Position numbers and translations under genes: made by a program. From contig JALHTN010000070.1 of NCBI GenBank assembly GCA_022865865.1, positions 1 to 11,690 of the forward strand: 11,690 bases of DNA, given 5' to 3'. Of this stretch, positions 1-6,366 are shown piece after piece. Each line of letters opens with the position of its first letter. Within the stretch, counting starts at the first letter, position 1. The stretch comes from Anaerolineales bacterium (GTDB lineage: Bacteria > Chloroflexota > Anaerolineae > Anaerolineales > UBA4823). The notes beneath the pieces were generated by a model. It was not told the DNA's origin and did no database searches. It was given only the letters and a program-made list of their open reading frames with translations.

Positions 1-1044
1 CTGTCCCCTCCCCGCATAGTCGACCTCGTGCGCCAAATGGCCCACCTCCACGACCAGGGTTGTGCTCTTATCCTCGTCACTTCGGGGGCGATCGCTGTCG
101 GTCGTCAAAGTTTGAATTTTCCCCAATTACCCAAGGATATTCCAGCCAAGCAGATGCTGGCTGCTGTTGGTCAGCCGCGTCTCATGGCGCTCTACGAGCA
201 GCTCTTTGGATTATATGGGTTGATGGTCGCTCAGGTGATGCTGACCCGCAATGATCTAGCTTTGCGGACCAGTTACTTAAATTCCCGCAATACGCTGGAA
301 GCATTGATCGCCAGGCGCGTTATCCCCATAGTGAACGAAAATGATACCGTGGCCACAGAAGAGATTCGCGTTGGAGATAATGATTATCTATCTGGTATGG
401 TGGTGACCTTGATCGAAGCCGATTTGTTGGTTTTGTTGACCGATCAAAAAGGATTGTTCACAGCTGACCCACGGCAGGATCCAGGAGCGCGGTTGATCAC
501 CGAGATCACCGATGCGGATATTCCTGAAGAGGTCTGGCAATCAGCGGGTGGTTCCACGAACGGTTTGGGCACTGGTGGGATGGTCACCAAGCTTCAGGCC
601 GCGGATCTTGCCCGCCGATCGGGCGCTAAAGTCGTCATCGCTCGCGGTAGTGATGCGGATATTCTCATCCGCATTGCAGATGGGGATGAGGTTGGCACCC
701 TCTTCCAACCAGCTGCGACTGCCTTGGAAAGCCGTAAGCGTTATATTCTGGCTGGGGGACGGACGGTGGATGCCTTACATGTCGACCAGGGTGCTGTAGA
801 AGCAATAAAAAAGGGGGGCAGTTTGCTTCCTGTGGGTATCTTGCAGGTTGAAGGTGAATTTCAGCGCGGAGATACTGTACGAGTTATCGAACCGTCAGGA
901 AAAGAGATCGCCCGTGGTCTGACAAATTATGCTTCAATTGATTTGCATAAAATTGTCGGAAAGCGATCTGATCGAATTGAAAATATTCTTGGTTTTGTAT
1001 ATGCTGAAGAAGTTATCCATCGCAACAATATGGTGCTGTTATGA
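1..1044 (+). CDS. proB: Glutamate 5-kinase (gamma-glutamyl kinase), 5'-truncated by window edge
   Basis: Catalyses ATP-dependent phosphorylation of L-glutamate to gamma-glutamyl phosphate, the first step of proline synthesis, in the cytoplasm. The reading frame is open from base 1, and the residues before the first ATG (28) already match the family (IVDLVRQ), so the true start lies outside; roughly 25 N-terminal residues are missing and 347 are visible. The amino-acid kinase domain shows VTSGAIAVGR, the NENDTV and GDND substrate/nucleotide region, LTDQKGLFTADP, and the GLGTGGMVTKLQAAD stretch. A C-terminal PUA domain follows from about visible residue 245 (SRKRYILAGG onward, including GSLLPVGI and GDTVRVIE). 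The stop TGA overlaps the proA ATG as ATGA, which suggests translational coupling. The domain order and length are those of the standard bacterial enzyme, and no key motif is missing in the visible part. Confidence 0.97.
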   Translation: MSPPRIVDLVRQMAHLHDQGCALILVTSGAIAVGRQSLNFPQLPKDIPAKQMLAAVGQPRLMALYEQLFGLYGLMVAQVMLTRNDLALRTSYLNSRNTLEALIARRVIPIVNENDTVATEEIRVGDNDYLSGMVVTLIEADLLVLLTDQKGLFTADPRQDPGARLITEITDADIPEEVWQSAGGSTNGLGTGGMVTKLQAADLARRSGAKVVIARGSDADILIRIADGDEVGTLFQPAATALESRKRYILAGGRTVDALHVDQGAVEAIKKGGSLLPVGILQVEGEFQRGDTVRVIEPSGKEIARGLTNYASIDLHKIVGKRSDRIENILGFVYAEEVIHRNNMVLL

Positions 1045-2327
1045 AAACAATGGAAGAATTAGGAGTTAGTGCCCAAAAGGCATCTGGACACCTTGCCAAA
1101 GCTACCAGTGAACAAAAAAATGATGTATTGATTCGTTTAGCTGATTTATTGTTATCAAGAGACGAAAAAATATTCACTGCGAATGAGGTGGATGTGTCTG
1201 CTGGCAAAGAGGCAAGCTTATCAGAAGCGTTGCTGGATCGGCTTACGTTGAACCCATCACGATTATCCGGCATCCTTGACGATCTCCGCCGCGTGGCGGA
1301 GATGCCCGATCCAGTCGGAGAGATTTTCGAGCAGACTGTCTTACCCAATGGTTTGCAGGTGCGCAAACAACGCGTCCCCATTGGTGTTCTCGGTGTGATC
1401 TACGAAGCCAGGCCAAATGTCACCATCGATATTGCCGGTCTCGCGATCAAGACCGGAAATGCGGTCATCCTGCGCGGCGGGAGTGAAACGATCAATTCAA
1501 ACCGGGTGTTGGTGTCCGTTATCCAGGAGGCGTTAACGCAGTGCGGATTGCCAGCCGAAGTCGTCCAATTTATCGATGACATCAGTCGCGAGCGCGTCGC
1601 CGAATTGTTAACTATGCATAGGTACATAGACATGCTGATACCCCGTGGTGGAGCTGCCCTGCACAAGTACTGCCGGGAAAACAGCACGATTCCAGTCATC
1701 ACCGGGGGTATTGGTATTTGCCACCTATATGTAGACCAGTCTGCGGACATAGCACAGTCGGTGCATGTCATTCAAAATGCTAAAGTTCAACGTCCCTCAG
1801 TTTGTAATTCTCTGGATACAACCTTGATCCACCAGGAAGTTGCAGCAGAAATGATCCCTCTGCTCATCAATCGCCTGGCTGAGGATGGGGTTGCTTTTAG
1901 GCTGGATGAATCAGCGATGCAGTTTCTACACATCGAGGGTGACGCAACTGAGACAAAAGGATTTCAAGACAATGTTCAACCTGCTGGAGCAGAGGACTTT
2001 GACACGGAGTGGCTCTCTCTGATACTGGGAGTGAAAGTTGTTTCCGGCCTGGATGAGGCGATCGAGCACATCTCGATTCACAGCACGGGTCATTCGGATG
2101 GCATTCTAACCCAGGATGAAGGTAATGCCCGACGGTTTATTGCCGAGGTTGATTCTGCTGCGGTTTACGTCAACGCCAGTACGCGCTTTACGGACGGTGG
2201 GCAGCTGGGATTGGGGGCAGAAGTAGCCATCTCCACACAGCGATTGCATGCGCGAGGGCCCATGGGTTTGCGCGAGCTAACCACTTATAAGTGGGTCATT
2301 GAAGGTAATTATCAAGTACGAGAATGA
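1041..2327 (+). CDS. proA: Glutamate-5-semialdehyde dehydrogenase (gamma-glutamyl phosphate reductase)
   Basis: Reduces gamma-glutamyl phosphate with NADPH to glutamate-5-semialdehyde, the second step of proline synthesis; it probably channels substrate from ProB. It is 428 residues long, normal for the family, and belongs to the aldehyde dehydrogenase fold. Visible signatures are VIYEARPNVT (about 119-128), the GNAVILRGG cofactor loop (139-147), YIDMLIPRGG (195-204), STIPVITGGIG (215-225), the catalytic cysteine Cys255 in QRPSVCNS, and the C-terminal STRFTDGGQLGLGAEVAIST and LHARGPMGLRELTTYKW motifs. The start ATG at 1041 overlaps the proB stop by four bases, so the two genes form one operon. 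No proC (pyrroline-5-carboxylate reductase) is present in the window. The gene appears intact. Confidence 0.98.
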   Translation: MKTMEELGVSAQKASGHLAKATSEQKNDVLIRLADLLLSRDEKIFTANEVDVSAGKEASLSEALLDRLTLNPSRLSGILDDLRRVAEMPDPVGEIFEQTVLPNGLQVRKQRVPIGVLGVIYEARPNVTIDIAGLAIKTGNAVILRGGSETINSNRVLVSVIQEALTQCGLPAEVVQFIDDISRERVAELLTMHRYIDMLIPRGGAALHKYCRENSTIPVITGGIGICHLYVDQSADIAQSVHVIQNAKVQRPSVCNSLDTTLIHQEVAAEMIPLLINRLAEDGVAFRLDESAMQFLHIEGDATETKGFQDNVQPAGAEDFDTEWLSLILGVKVVSGLDEAIEHISIHSTGHSDGILTQDEGNARRFIAEVDSAAVYVNASTRFTDGGQLGLGAEVAISTQRLHARGPMGLRELTTYKWVIEGNYQVRE

Positions 2328-2331
2328 CTCG

Positions 2332-2345
2332 AAATCAGCTGATTT
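2332..2345. repeat. 14-bp perfect palindrome just after proA
   Basis: AAATCAGCTGATTT is fully self-complementary and begins four bases after the proA stop. It lacks a loop and a long T-tract, so it is a poor intrinsic terminator. It could be a dimeric protein binding site or chance. No downstream gene on this strand makes a role obvious. Confidence 0.4.
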
Positions 2346-2430
2346 AGGATGTTCATGAATTCTAACGCCTTAGGGCTTTGCGCTTCCACAGCGAAAAACA
2401 TGTTCTTAAAGAAGCTTTGCATTTTATTTA

Positions 2431-2679
2431 TTACACCAATAATGTCCGAGAACATTCTTCCATCGATTGCTCAATCCCTTTGCTCATCTCAAACAACAGG
2501 TTCCGGATGTTAATGACAATATCCGTTACTTCCAGCCCTATATCCTCTCTGTCAAATTCGCCCATGGAGTGGATACAATCTCCTGGCTCAACACCTATTA
2601 CGACTGTAATATTATTAATGTTTATCACCCACCAATCACAAGAACAATAGTTCATGGGCAATAATGATATTTGCAACAA
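2431..2679 (-). CDS. Doubtful small frame, possibly a decayed gene fragment
   Basis: This is a reverse-strand frame of up to 82 codons, either from a TTG at 2679 or from the internal ATG at 2655-2653. It contains a hydrophobic strand followed by IGVEPGD and then an acidic, amphipathic helical stretch (GLEVTDIVINIRNLLFEMS), which reads more like protein than random translation. The IGVEPGD plus helix pattern faintly resembles the C-terminal end of HyaD/HycI-type hydrogenase maturation proteases, but the N-terminal half of such a protein is absent upstream: a TGA at 2704-2706 closes the frame. There is no good ribosome binding site. An overlapping forward-strand frame (2467-2664) looks about equally plausible by eye. 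It is best treated as an unproven ORF or pseudogene remnant. Confidence 0.2.
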   Translation of the reverse strand: MLQISLLPMNYCSCDWWVININNITVVIGVEPGDCIHSMGEFDREDIGLEVTDIVINIRNLLFEMSKGIEQSMEECSRTLLV

Positions 2680-2952
2680 AAAGTTATTATCTTTAAAGTG
2701 GTGTCAAAATGATTCCAAACCTAATAACCAAGTCTGCGATAGCAGAACTGGAGAAGTACCTTATCAAAAATAAGTTGTGAGAATGACTGGTGATTTGGGC
2801 GACACTACTTTCTTCAGGAAAGTATGGGTATCTTCAATAATTGGGATCCCTTACCTTGTTAAACCAGCAGCATTTCTGGCAAAGACGAGCGCAGATTCAA
2901 CTTTGGAATCAGAATAAAATTGTACAATTGACAAAGACACTAATGTTGTAAG

Positions 2953-2961
2953 TGTGATAAT
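2953..2961 (+). promoter_or_regulatory. Extended -10 promoter candidate for the hairpin array
   Basis: TGTGATAAT matches the extended -10 pattern (TG, one base, then a near-consensus hexamer). A perfect TTGACA lies at 2928-2933, but the 22-base spacing to the hexamer is too long for normal use, so the extended -10 would have to carry the promoter. An alternative is TTGTAA (2946-2951), 17 bases, then TATAAG (2969-2974). Either would start transcription at or inside the first hairpin. Confidence 0.35.
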
Positions 2962-2967
2962 GAGAAT

Positions 2968-3110
2968 CTATAAGAGCCAGTGGAACCCCAGAACCACCGG
3001 CTCTCATAAAAGGGGAAGATATACAATCTGAGGTGGATGAGGTGAGTCATCCACGTGTATAGAATAAACGAAAAACCCTCCTGGCGCATCCCTCTCCAGG
3101 AGGGTTTTAT
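2968..3110 (+). ncRNA. Candidate structured small RNA: three hairpins ending in a terminator
   Basis: About 140 nt with three consecutive inverted repeats. First, 2973-2983 pairs with 2994-3004 (11 positions, one A·C mismatch, 10-nt loop). Second, GTGGATGA at 3033-3040 pairs perfectly with TCATCCAC at 3047-3054 (6-nt loop). Third is the strong terminator hairpin 3072-3084/3096-3108. A promoter-like extended -10 precedes it. No reading frame of useful length runs through it, and the next gene is on the opposite strand, so it is not a leader for that gene in the + direction. I do not recognise a known family such as 6S, SRP RNA, tmRNA or a common riboswitch. The strand is inferred from the promoter and the TTTT after the last hairpin. 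Confidence 0.35.
3072..3108. terminator. Strong bidirectional intrinsic terminator
   Basis: AAAACCCTCCTGG (3072-3084) pairs perfectly with CCAGGAGGGTTTT (3096-3108) across an 11-nt loop, a 13-bp stem with a GC-rich core. It is followed by TTTTATAT on the + strand and by TTTTTCGTTT on the - strand, so it can end transcription in both directions. On the - strand it lies just after the response-regulator frame and is its natural terminator. Confidence 0.85.
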
Positions 3111-3137
3111 ATCATCCACCTGAATGATTAATGCTGG

Positions 3138-3203
3138 TTATTCGACCAGGTTATTGCGTACAGCAAGTACGATAGCTTCAGCCCGGTTGGATACATCCAG
3201 CTT
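3138..3203 (-). pseudogene. Cut-off C-terminal helix of the response regulator (after in-frame TAG)
   Basis: Reading on in the same frame past the TAG gives KLDV, then SNRAEAIVLAVRNNLVE, then TAA. This is the canonical fourth-helix ending of LuxR/NarL domains, in the right place and of the right length, so the full frame 3138-3788 is 217 codons including the terminal stop. Homologues usually have Ser, Ala or Gly where the TAG sits (IL-x-KL). A TCG to TAG change would account for it. The tail shows no further stop or frameshift, which points to a recent nonsense change, suppression, or a sequence error. Confidence 0.85.
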
Positions 3204-3788
3204 CTACAGGATATGGCTTACATGTGACGAGGCTGTCGCCCGGCTTATGGATAAGCGCTCTGCGATCTCAGGGTTGGTTAAGCCTTCTACCATCAGCGCT
3301 AATACTTCCAATTCTCGAGGTGAGAGATCCTGCCCAACTTGGGGTTTACGCCCGGAGGTGATTAAGCCTTGCGTGACTTCCGGGGACAGGGTTCCGCGAC
3401 CGGCGTTTGCAGACCGGATCGCAGCAGCTAAATTGTCACCTTTTACATTCTTCAGCAGGTAGCTGATCGCTCCAGCTCGAATCGCTTCCTGCACCATGCT
3501 CTTTTCCTGGAAGCTGGTCAGTGCAATGACCTGGGTGGCAGGATTTTGTTCACGAATCAGGCGCGTCGCTTCAATCCCGCCCATGCCCGGCATAATGAGG
3601 TCCATCAAGACAACATCAGGCTGCAGCTGCAGACAAAGTTCAACGGCTTGCATGCCATCGCCGGCTTCTCCGATCAGCGACAGGTCGGGTTGGACTTTGA
3701 GATAGGCTGCTAAGCCGCGGCGCACCATATCATGGTCGTCGACAACTACAATTCGAATTTGCACCTGGTCAGACATACTGTCATCCAT
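3204..3788 (-). CDS. NarL/FixJ-family response regulator, interrupted near its C-terminus
   Basis: A two-component output protein: a receiver domain phosphorylated by a histidine kinase, then a LuxR-type DNA-binding domain. The receiver (about residues 10-128) has the acidic pair Asp17-Asp18, phospho-acceptor Asp63 in VVLMDLIMPGMGG, Thr91 and Lys113. The helix-turn-helix begins near residue 155 (LSPRELEVLALMVEGLTNPEIAERL) and reads through the recognition helix to SSHVSHIL. There an in-frame TAG (3204-3206) ends the protein at 194 residues, short of the roughly 215 usual for the family; the missing conserved tail is still encoded beyond the stop. An SD-like GAGGGAG ends one base before the ATG at 3788 and 13 bases before a second in-frame ATG at 3776, so the exact start is unclear. 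No partner kinase is adjacent. Without its last helix the DNA-binding domain is probably impaired. Confidence 0.85.
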   Translation of the reverse strand: MDDSMSDQVQIRIVVVDDHDMVRRGLAAYLKVQPDLSLIGEAGDGMQAVELCLQLQPDVVLMDLIMPGMGGIEATRLIREQNPATQVIALTSFQEKSMVQEAIRAGAISYLLKNVKGDNLAAAIRSANAGRGTLSPEVTQGLITSGRKPQVGQDLSPRELEVLALMVEGLTNPEIAERLSISRATASSHVSHIL

Positions 3789-3907
3789 ACTCCCTCATGA
3801 TACCAGCATCTAAGAAAATTTTCCTCAGATTAAACTGTGCGCGATGAAATATGACTGCTGCTACCAATAAATAATTTCCCTCGTTATGAAGATTGGTTCG
3901 GTGTCGA

Positions 3908-5332
3908 TCAAATTTGTACCCCTTGCTCTCGATTTGGAGGTGAAACAACCAGGAATATTAGCAGGATGAAGCTAGGGAATATTTGTGTGACCAGGCGTTC
4001 CATGGAAGTGCTCAAATGCCATACCAGGTCCTTTGGCGTGAACAAATAGACCAGAAAGTAGATCCCCGTCAGCAGCGTGATGCGGAGTGCAAGTGACATC
4101 ACGGCGGTTTTCTGGTTCCTGGGAATAGAAATCCCCATGATGATCCCGTAAATCAGCAGGAGCGGGATCAAAGGGAAGATCAGATTGCCATATTCCAGGA
4201 TCTGGTCTTTCACAAACCTGAAAATCATCAGGTAGCGATCAGCAGAGAGAAAAGCGCCGGTCATCGATCCAAAGCTCAGATTCTTGACCAGATCACTGGG
4301 TGGTGCGTAAACGAGTTTGAAATGGATGGTCGCCAGTAATAGCGGTGCCAATCCGATCAGAAAATAACCCCACCAATTTCTGGACCGTGAGAATTTCTGA
4401 GAGGCGAGGTCAATAATTATCTTGGTGATCACCGTGGCACCAAGAAATACCCAACCTTCATTCTTTGTCCATACAGCAGCACCGACCAGCAAGCCAGTGA
4501 CTACCGCCAGGGAATAGCTTGCTTTTGGATTTGATTCGTCAAGGAATAACAGGGTATTTACCCCCAGGAAATAATAAGCAATGGGGATATCTGCGTATAA
4601 CTTGAATGCAAGCGATGTGGAAAGGACCAGCACGCCAATGAGACCAGCTAAAATGCCCTGCAGGTAGCCGCGCTGCAGTTGAATAGAGGTGATCAATAAT
4701 CCCAAAAGTGAGATTTGGAAAATCAAGCTCACCAGGATAGGAACCAACACCGAACGTTGAGCAATCAATACCCAAATACGGGCGATATTGAGGGGCAGCA
4801 GCAGAGGATAATCGGGATGACTCCAGGTGATGACCTCAGAAAAACCCGTCAGCCATTTATCCCCGGAAGAGATGAAGCTCGCACGCAGGTTCCAAATTGC
4901 CCAGGCATCCCAATCCCCGTAAGGGGCAGCTAGGGATTCTCGCAACCAATCATCAAAATAATTAGCCAGCAAAAGAATTAGCAACATTGTGGCTGCGGCA
5001 ACAAGCACCTTGTTGTGCGCAGGTCTGGGGAGAGAAACAATCTCTTGGGGGGTATGGGAGCGCGTATTAACTAAGTAAACAGCAAACAAAATCAGGATGA
5101 GCAGTACTTCGATCGAGACAAGCACGCCTATCGCGTGAGCAGGTGAAAAAATAACGCTCCACATATAGTAGAGGAGAGAGACCAATGCAAACCCCACTGC
5201 TGGGGCGAGAAATAACATCCACAAGTGCCAAAGCCACCTATTTCCTTTCCCATCTCGCGAAAATAATAGGTGAATAATGAGATAACCAATCACAATCGGA
5301 GAGATCAGGGTAAGCAGGATGATCAAGTTCAT
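3908..5332 (-). CDS. Polytopic membrane glycosyltransferase, GT-C type (ArnT/PMT-like)
   Basis: A 474-residue membrane protein with about 12-13 hydrophobic segments (the first four at about 2-24, 35-61, 66-88 and 108-125, then a loop to about 182, then the rest). The large loop after the early helices carries GDWDAWAIWNLRA (Asp140, Asp142) and SHPDYPLLLP (171-180). Acidic residues in this position are the catalytic hallmark of GT-C enzymes, which use lipid-phosphate-linked sugars on the outer face of the membrane. WTKNEGWVF further along also fits such proteins. The acceptor and sugar cannot be read from the sequence. It follows the 144-residue membrane protein gene by 12 bases on the same strand, so the two are probably co-transcribed. 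No clear Shine-Dalgarno precedes the ATG, which suggests coupling. Not a standard characterised family member that I can name. Confidence 0.75.
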   Translation of the reverse strand: MNLIILLTLISPIVIGYLIIHLLFSRDGKGNRWLWHLWMLFLAPAVGFALVSLLYYMWSVIFSPAHAIGVLVSIEVLLILILFAVYLVNTRSHTPQEIVSLPRPAHNKVLVAAATMLLILLLANYFDDWLRESLAAPYGDWDAWAIWNLRASFISSGDKWLTGFSEVITWSHPDYPLLLPLNIARIWVLIAQRSVLVPILVSLIFQISLLGLLITSIQLQRGYLQGILAGLIGVLVLSTSLAFKLYADIPIAYYFLGVNTLLFLDESNPKASYSLAVVTGLLVGAAVWTKNEGWVFLGATVITKIIIDLASQKFSRSRNWWGYFLIGLAPLLLATIHFKLVYAPPSDLVKNLSFGSMTGAFLSADRYLMIFRFVKDQILEYGNLIFPLIPLLLIYGIIMGISIPRNQKTAVMSLALRITLLTGIYFLVYLFTPKDLVWHLSTSMERLVTQIFPSFILLIFLVVSPPNREQGVQI

Positions 5333-5344
5333 TTTGGATTCAGG

Positions 5345-5779
5345 TCAGTTCTTTTGAAATAGGTGGAGAGCTCCGCAATTATTGATCAATTTGAGCGGGT
5401 ATTGTGTGCTGATTTGTGCGGCTTGTTCAGCATCCAGGTTGGAGCCAATGAACCATTGAATTTCATCTTGCTCAACCTCATTATCCAAAGTACTTATTAA
5501 ATGAAGAAGACGGGGTGCAAGGAAGAACTGTGCCCGGTAATAGAGAGAGACAGTGTTTGAATTTGAGGCAGGATCATATGGATTTCCAAAGAATTTTGCA
5601 TCCTCCACGGGCGGTAAGTCCGCGGCGATGCATAGATATTGGGTCGCCTTGTTAAGGTTGAGTTCTCGCCCAAAGAGTGTGGGAAAATCCGGGATTGGTT
5701 TATTGATGGATAGGAGAATAACTACCAGCAAACCAAAAGCTGCAATGTTATTCCGGTGGAAAATATTTCGTATCCGCAT
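5345..5779 (-). CDS. Single-pass membrane protein of unknown function, partner of the GT-C gene
   Basis: 144 residues: a short basic N-terminus (MRIRNIFHRNN), one hydrophobic segment at about 11-27 (signal anchor), and an external domain of about 115 residues. The external part contains YYRAQFFLAPRLLHL (about 80-94), then an acidic stretch and a two-cysteine content (Cys50 region and a Cys near the C-terminus in NNCGALHLF) that could form a disulfide outside the cell. A similar tyrosine/arginine/proline stretch occurs in proteins near envelope glycosyltransferases, by my recollection only. It is the first gene of a two-gene unit with the glycosyltransferase 12 bases downstream, which suggests a shared role in envelope glycan or lipid modification. 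The start ATG at 5779 is preceded by a weak AGAGA. I do not recognise the family with confidence. Confidence 0.65.
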   Translation of the reverse strand: MRIRNIFHRNNIAAFGLLVVILLSINKPIPDFPTLFGRELNLNKATQYLCIAADLPPVEDAKFFGNPYDPASNSNTVSLYYRAQFFLAPRLLHLISTLDNEVEQDEIQWFIGSNLDAEQAAQISTQYPLKLINNCGALHLFQKN

Positions 5780-5835
5780 ATCAATTTCTCTGCAAAATTA
5801 TCAGGCTCAATAAATGGTCCAGCTCGACTTGTTAT

Positions 5836-6137
5836 TCAGTACCTGTGAGACATCCATAATTCAATTGAAAAACCGATCAAAATTTGGGCTATCGCATTAC
5901 CCAATACTCGATCATCAAGACTGGCTTGCGGCCAATGCGATCCGAGACCCCACACCAGATCGGCGGGAAGATAAACCGCATGATGGCAGAGGTCGCCATG
6001 AGCAGTCCCATCACACTGTCCCCGGCACCAAATTCAATGATGTAGAAGGGCAGGATGGGGATGATCATTCCAAATCCCATCATGATCACGACCATGGTAA
6101 AGAAGAGAATTGCTAGATTACGACGGTTATATTGCAT
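5836..6137 (-). pseudogene. Remnant of a major facilitator superfamily (TetA-like) transporter
   Basis: From an ATG at 6137 the frame gives an MFS N-terminus: a basic start (MQYNRRNLAIL), a first helix ending in MGFGMIIPILPFY, a second helix, and the motif-A loop GVSDRIGRKPVLMI between helices 2 and 3. Right after this the frame ends early at TAG (5889-5891). Shifting by one base at about 5908-5909 restores VLGNAIAQILIGF and SIELWM, exactly what should follow in this family, so a single base has been lost there. Similarity then ends near 5851 and the shifted frame stops at 5836-5838. Only about 95 of some 400 residues remain, so roughly three quarters of the gene is gone. No Shine-Dalgarno is visible before the ATG. 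Dead gene; it may have been a drug or metabolite exporter. Confidence 0.85.
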
Positions 6138-6296
6138 GGTAGAAGCTGTGGTTATCGCACCCGGCTTTGATGGGACTCTGTGAGAGATATGGGATTTGAT
6201 AATTTTCAGACCGGATTTGAATTAACCTGGTTATTATAACGGTAATTCTATTGGGTGATTTTTATGATTATTTATAGTGATTAGACCTCTATAGTA

Positions 6297-6324
6297 TTGA
6301 CTAGGGTGGATAAAAGTTTATAAT
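6297..6324 (+). promoter_or_regulatory. Sigma-A-type promoter of the methyltransferase gene
   Basis: TTGACT (6297-6302), a 16-base spacer, then TATAAT (6319-6324): five of six plus six of six matches to consensus. Transcription would start at about 6331, 36 bases before the ATG at 6367. The leader is therefore just long enough for an initiation site at 6367, which supports placing the methyltransferase start there, upstream of the in-frame TGA. Confidence 0.7.
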
Positions 6325-6366
6325 TTAGACTAGATTTATCCTCTATGTTCGATGTGAGAAAATTGA

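Larger units (their letters stand above)
2328..3137. other. Long intergenic region after proBA
   Basis: About 810 bp lie between the proA stop and the far end of the response-regulator frame. Short open frames occur on both strands at about 2378-2680, but they overlap each other and none has a recognisable family signature. From about 2700 to 2920 I see frequent stops in the frames I checked and no structure. From 2953 to 3108 there is an extended -10 box and three consecutive inverted repeats, listed separately as a candidate small RNA and a terminator. The first 350 bp may contain decayed coding sequence. Confidence 0.6.

Noticed and set aside
1013..1771. Reverse-strand open frames inside proA
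   Set aside because: They lie opposite a clearly functional gene and their translations show no domain; they are shadows of proA codon use.
2467..2664. Forward-strand frame from a TTG after proA
   Set aside because: No ribosome binding site or recognisable motif, and it overlaps an equally plausible reverse-strand frame, so I did not list it as a gene.
2928..2961. TTGACA at 2928 with GATAAT at 2956 as a standard promoter
   Set aside because: The spacer is 22 bases, too long for normal sigma-A recognition; only the extended -10 reading is kept, at low confidence.
3124..3705. Forward-strand open frames opposite the response regulator
   Set aside because: The reverse strand encodes clear receiver and LuxR-type motifs; the forward frames are low-complexity shadows.
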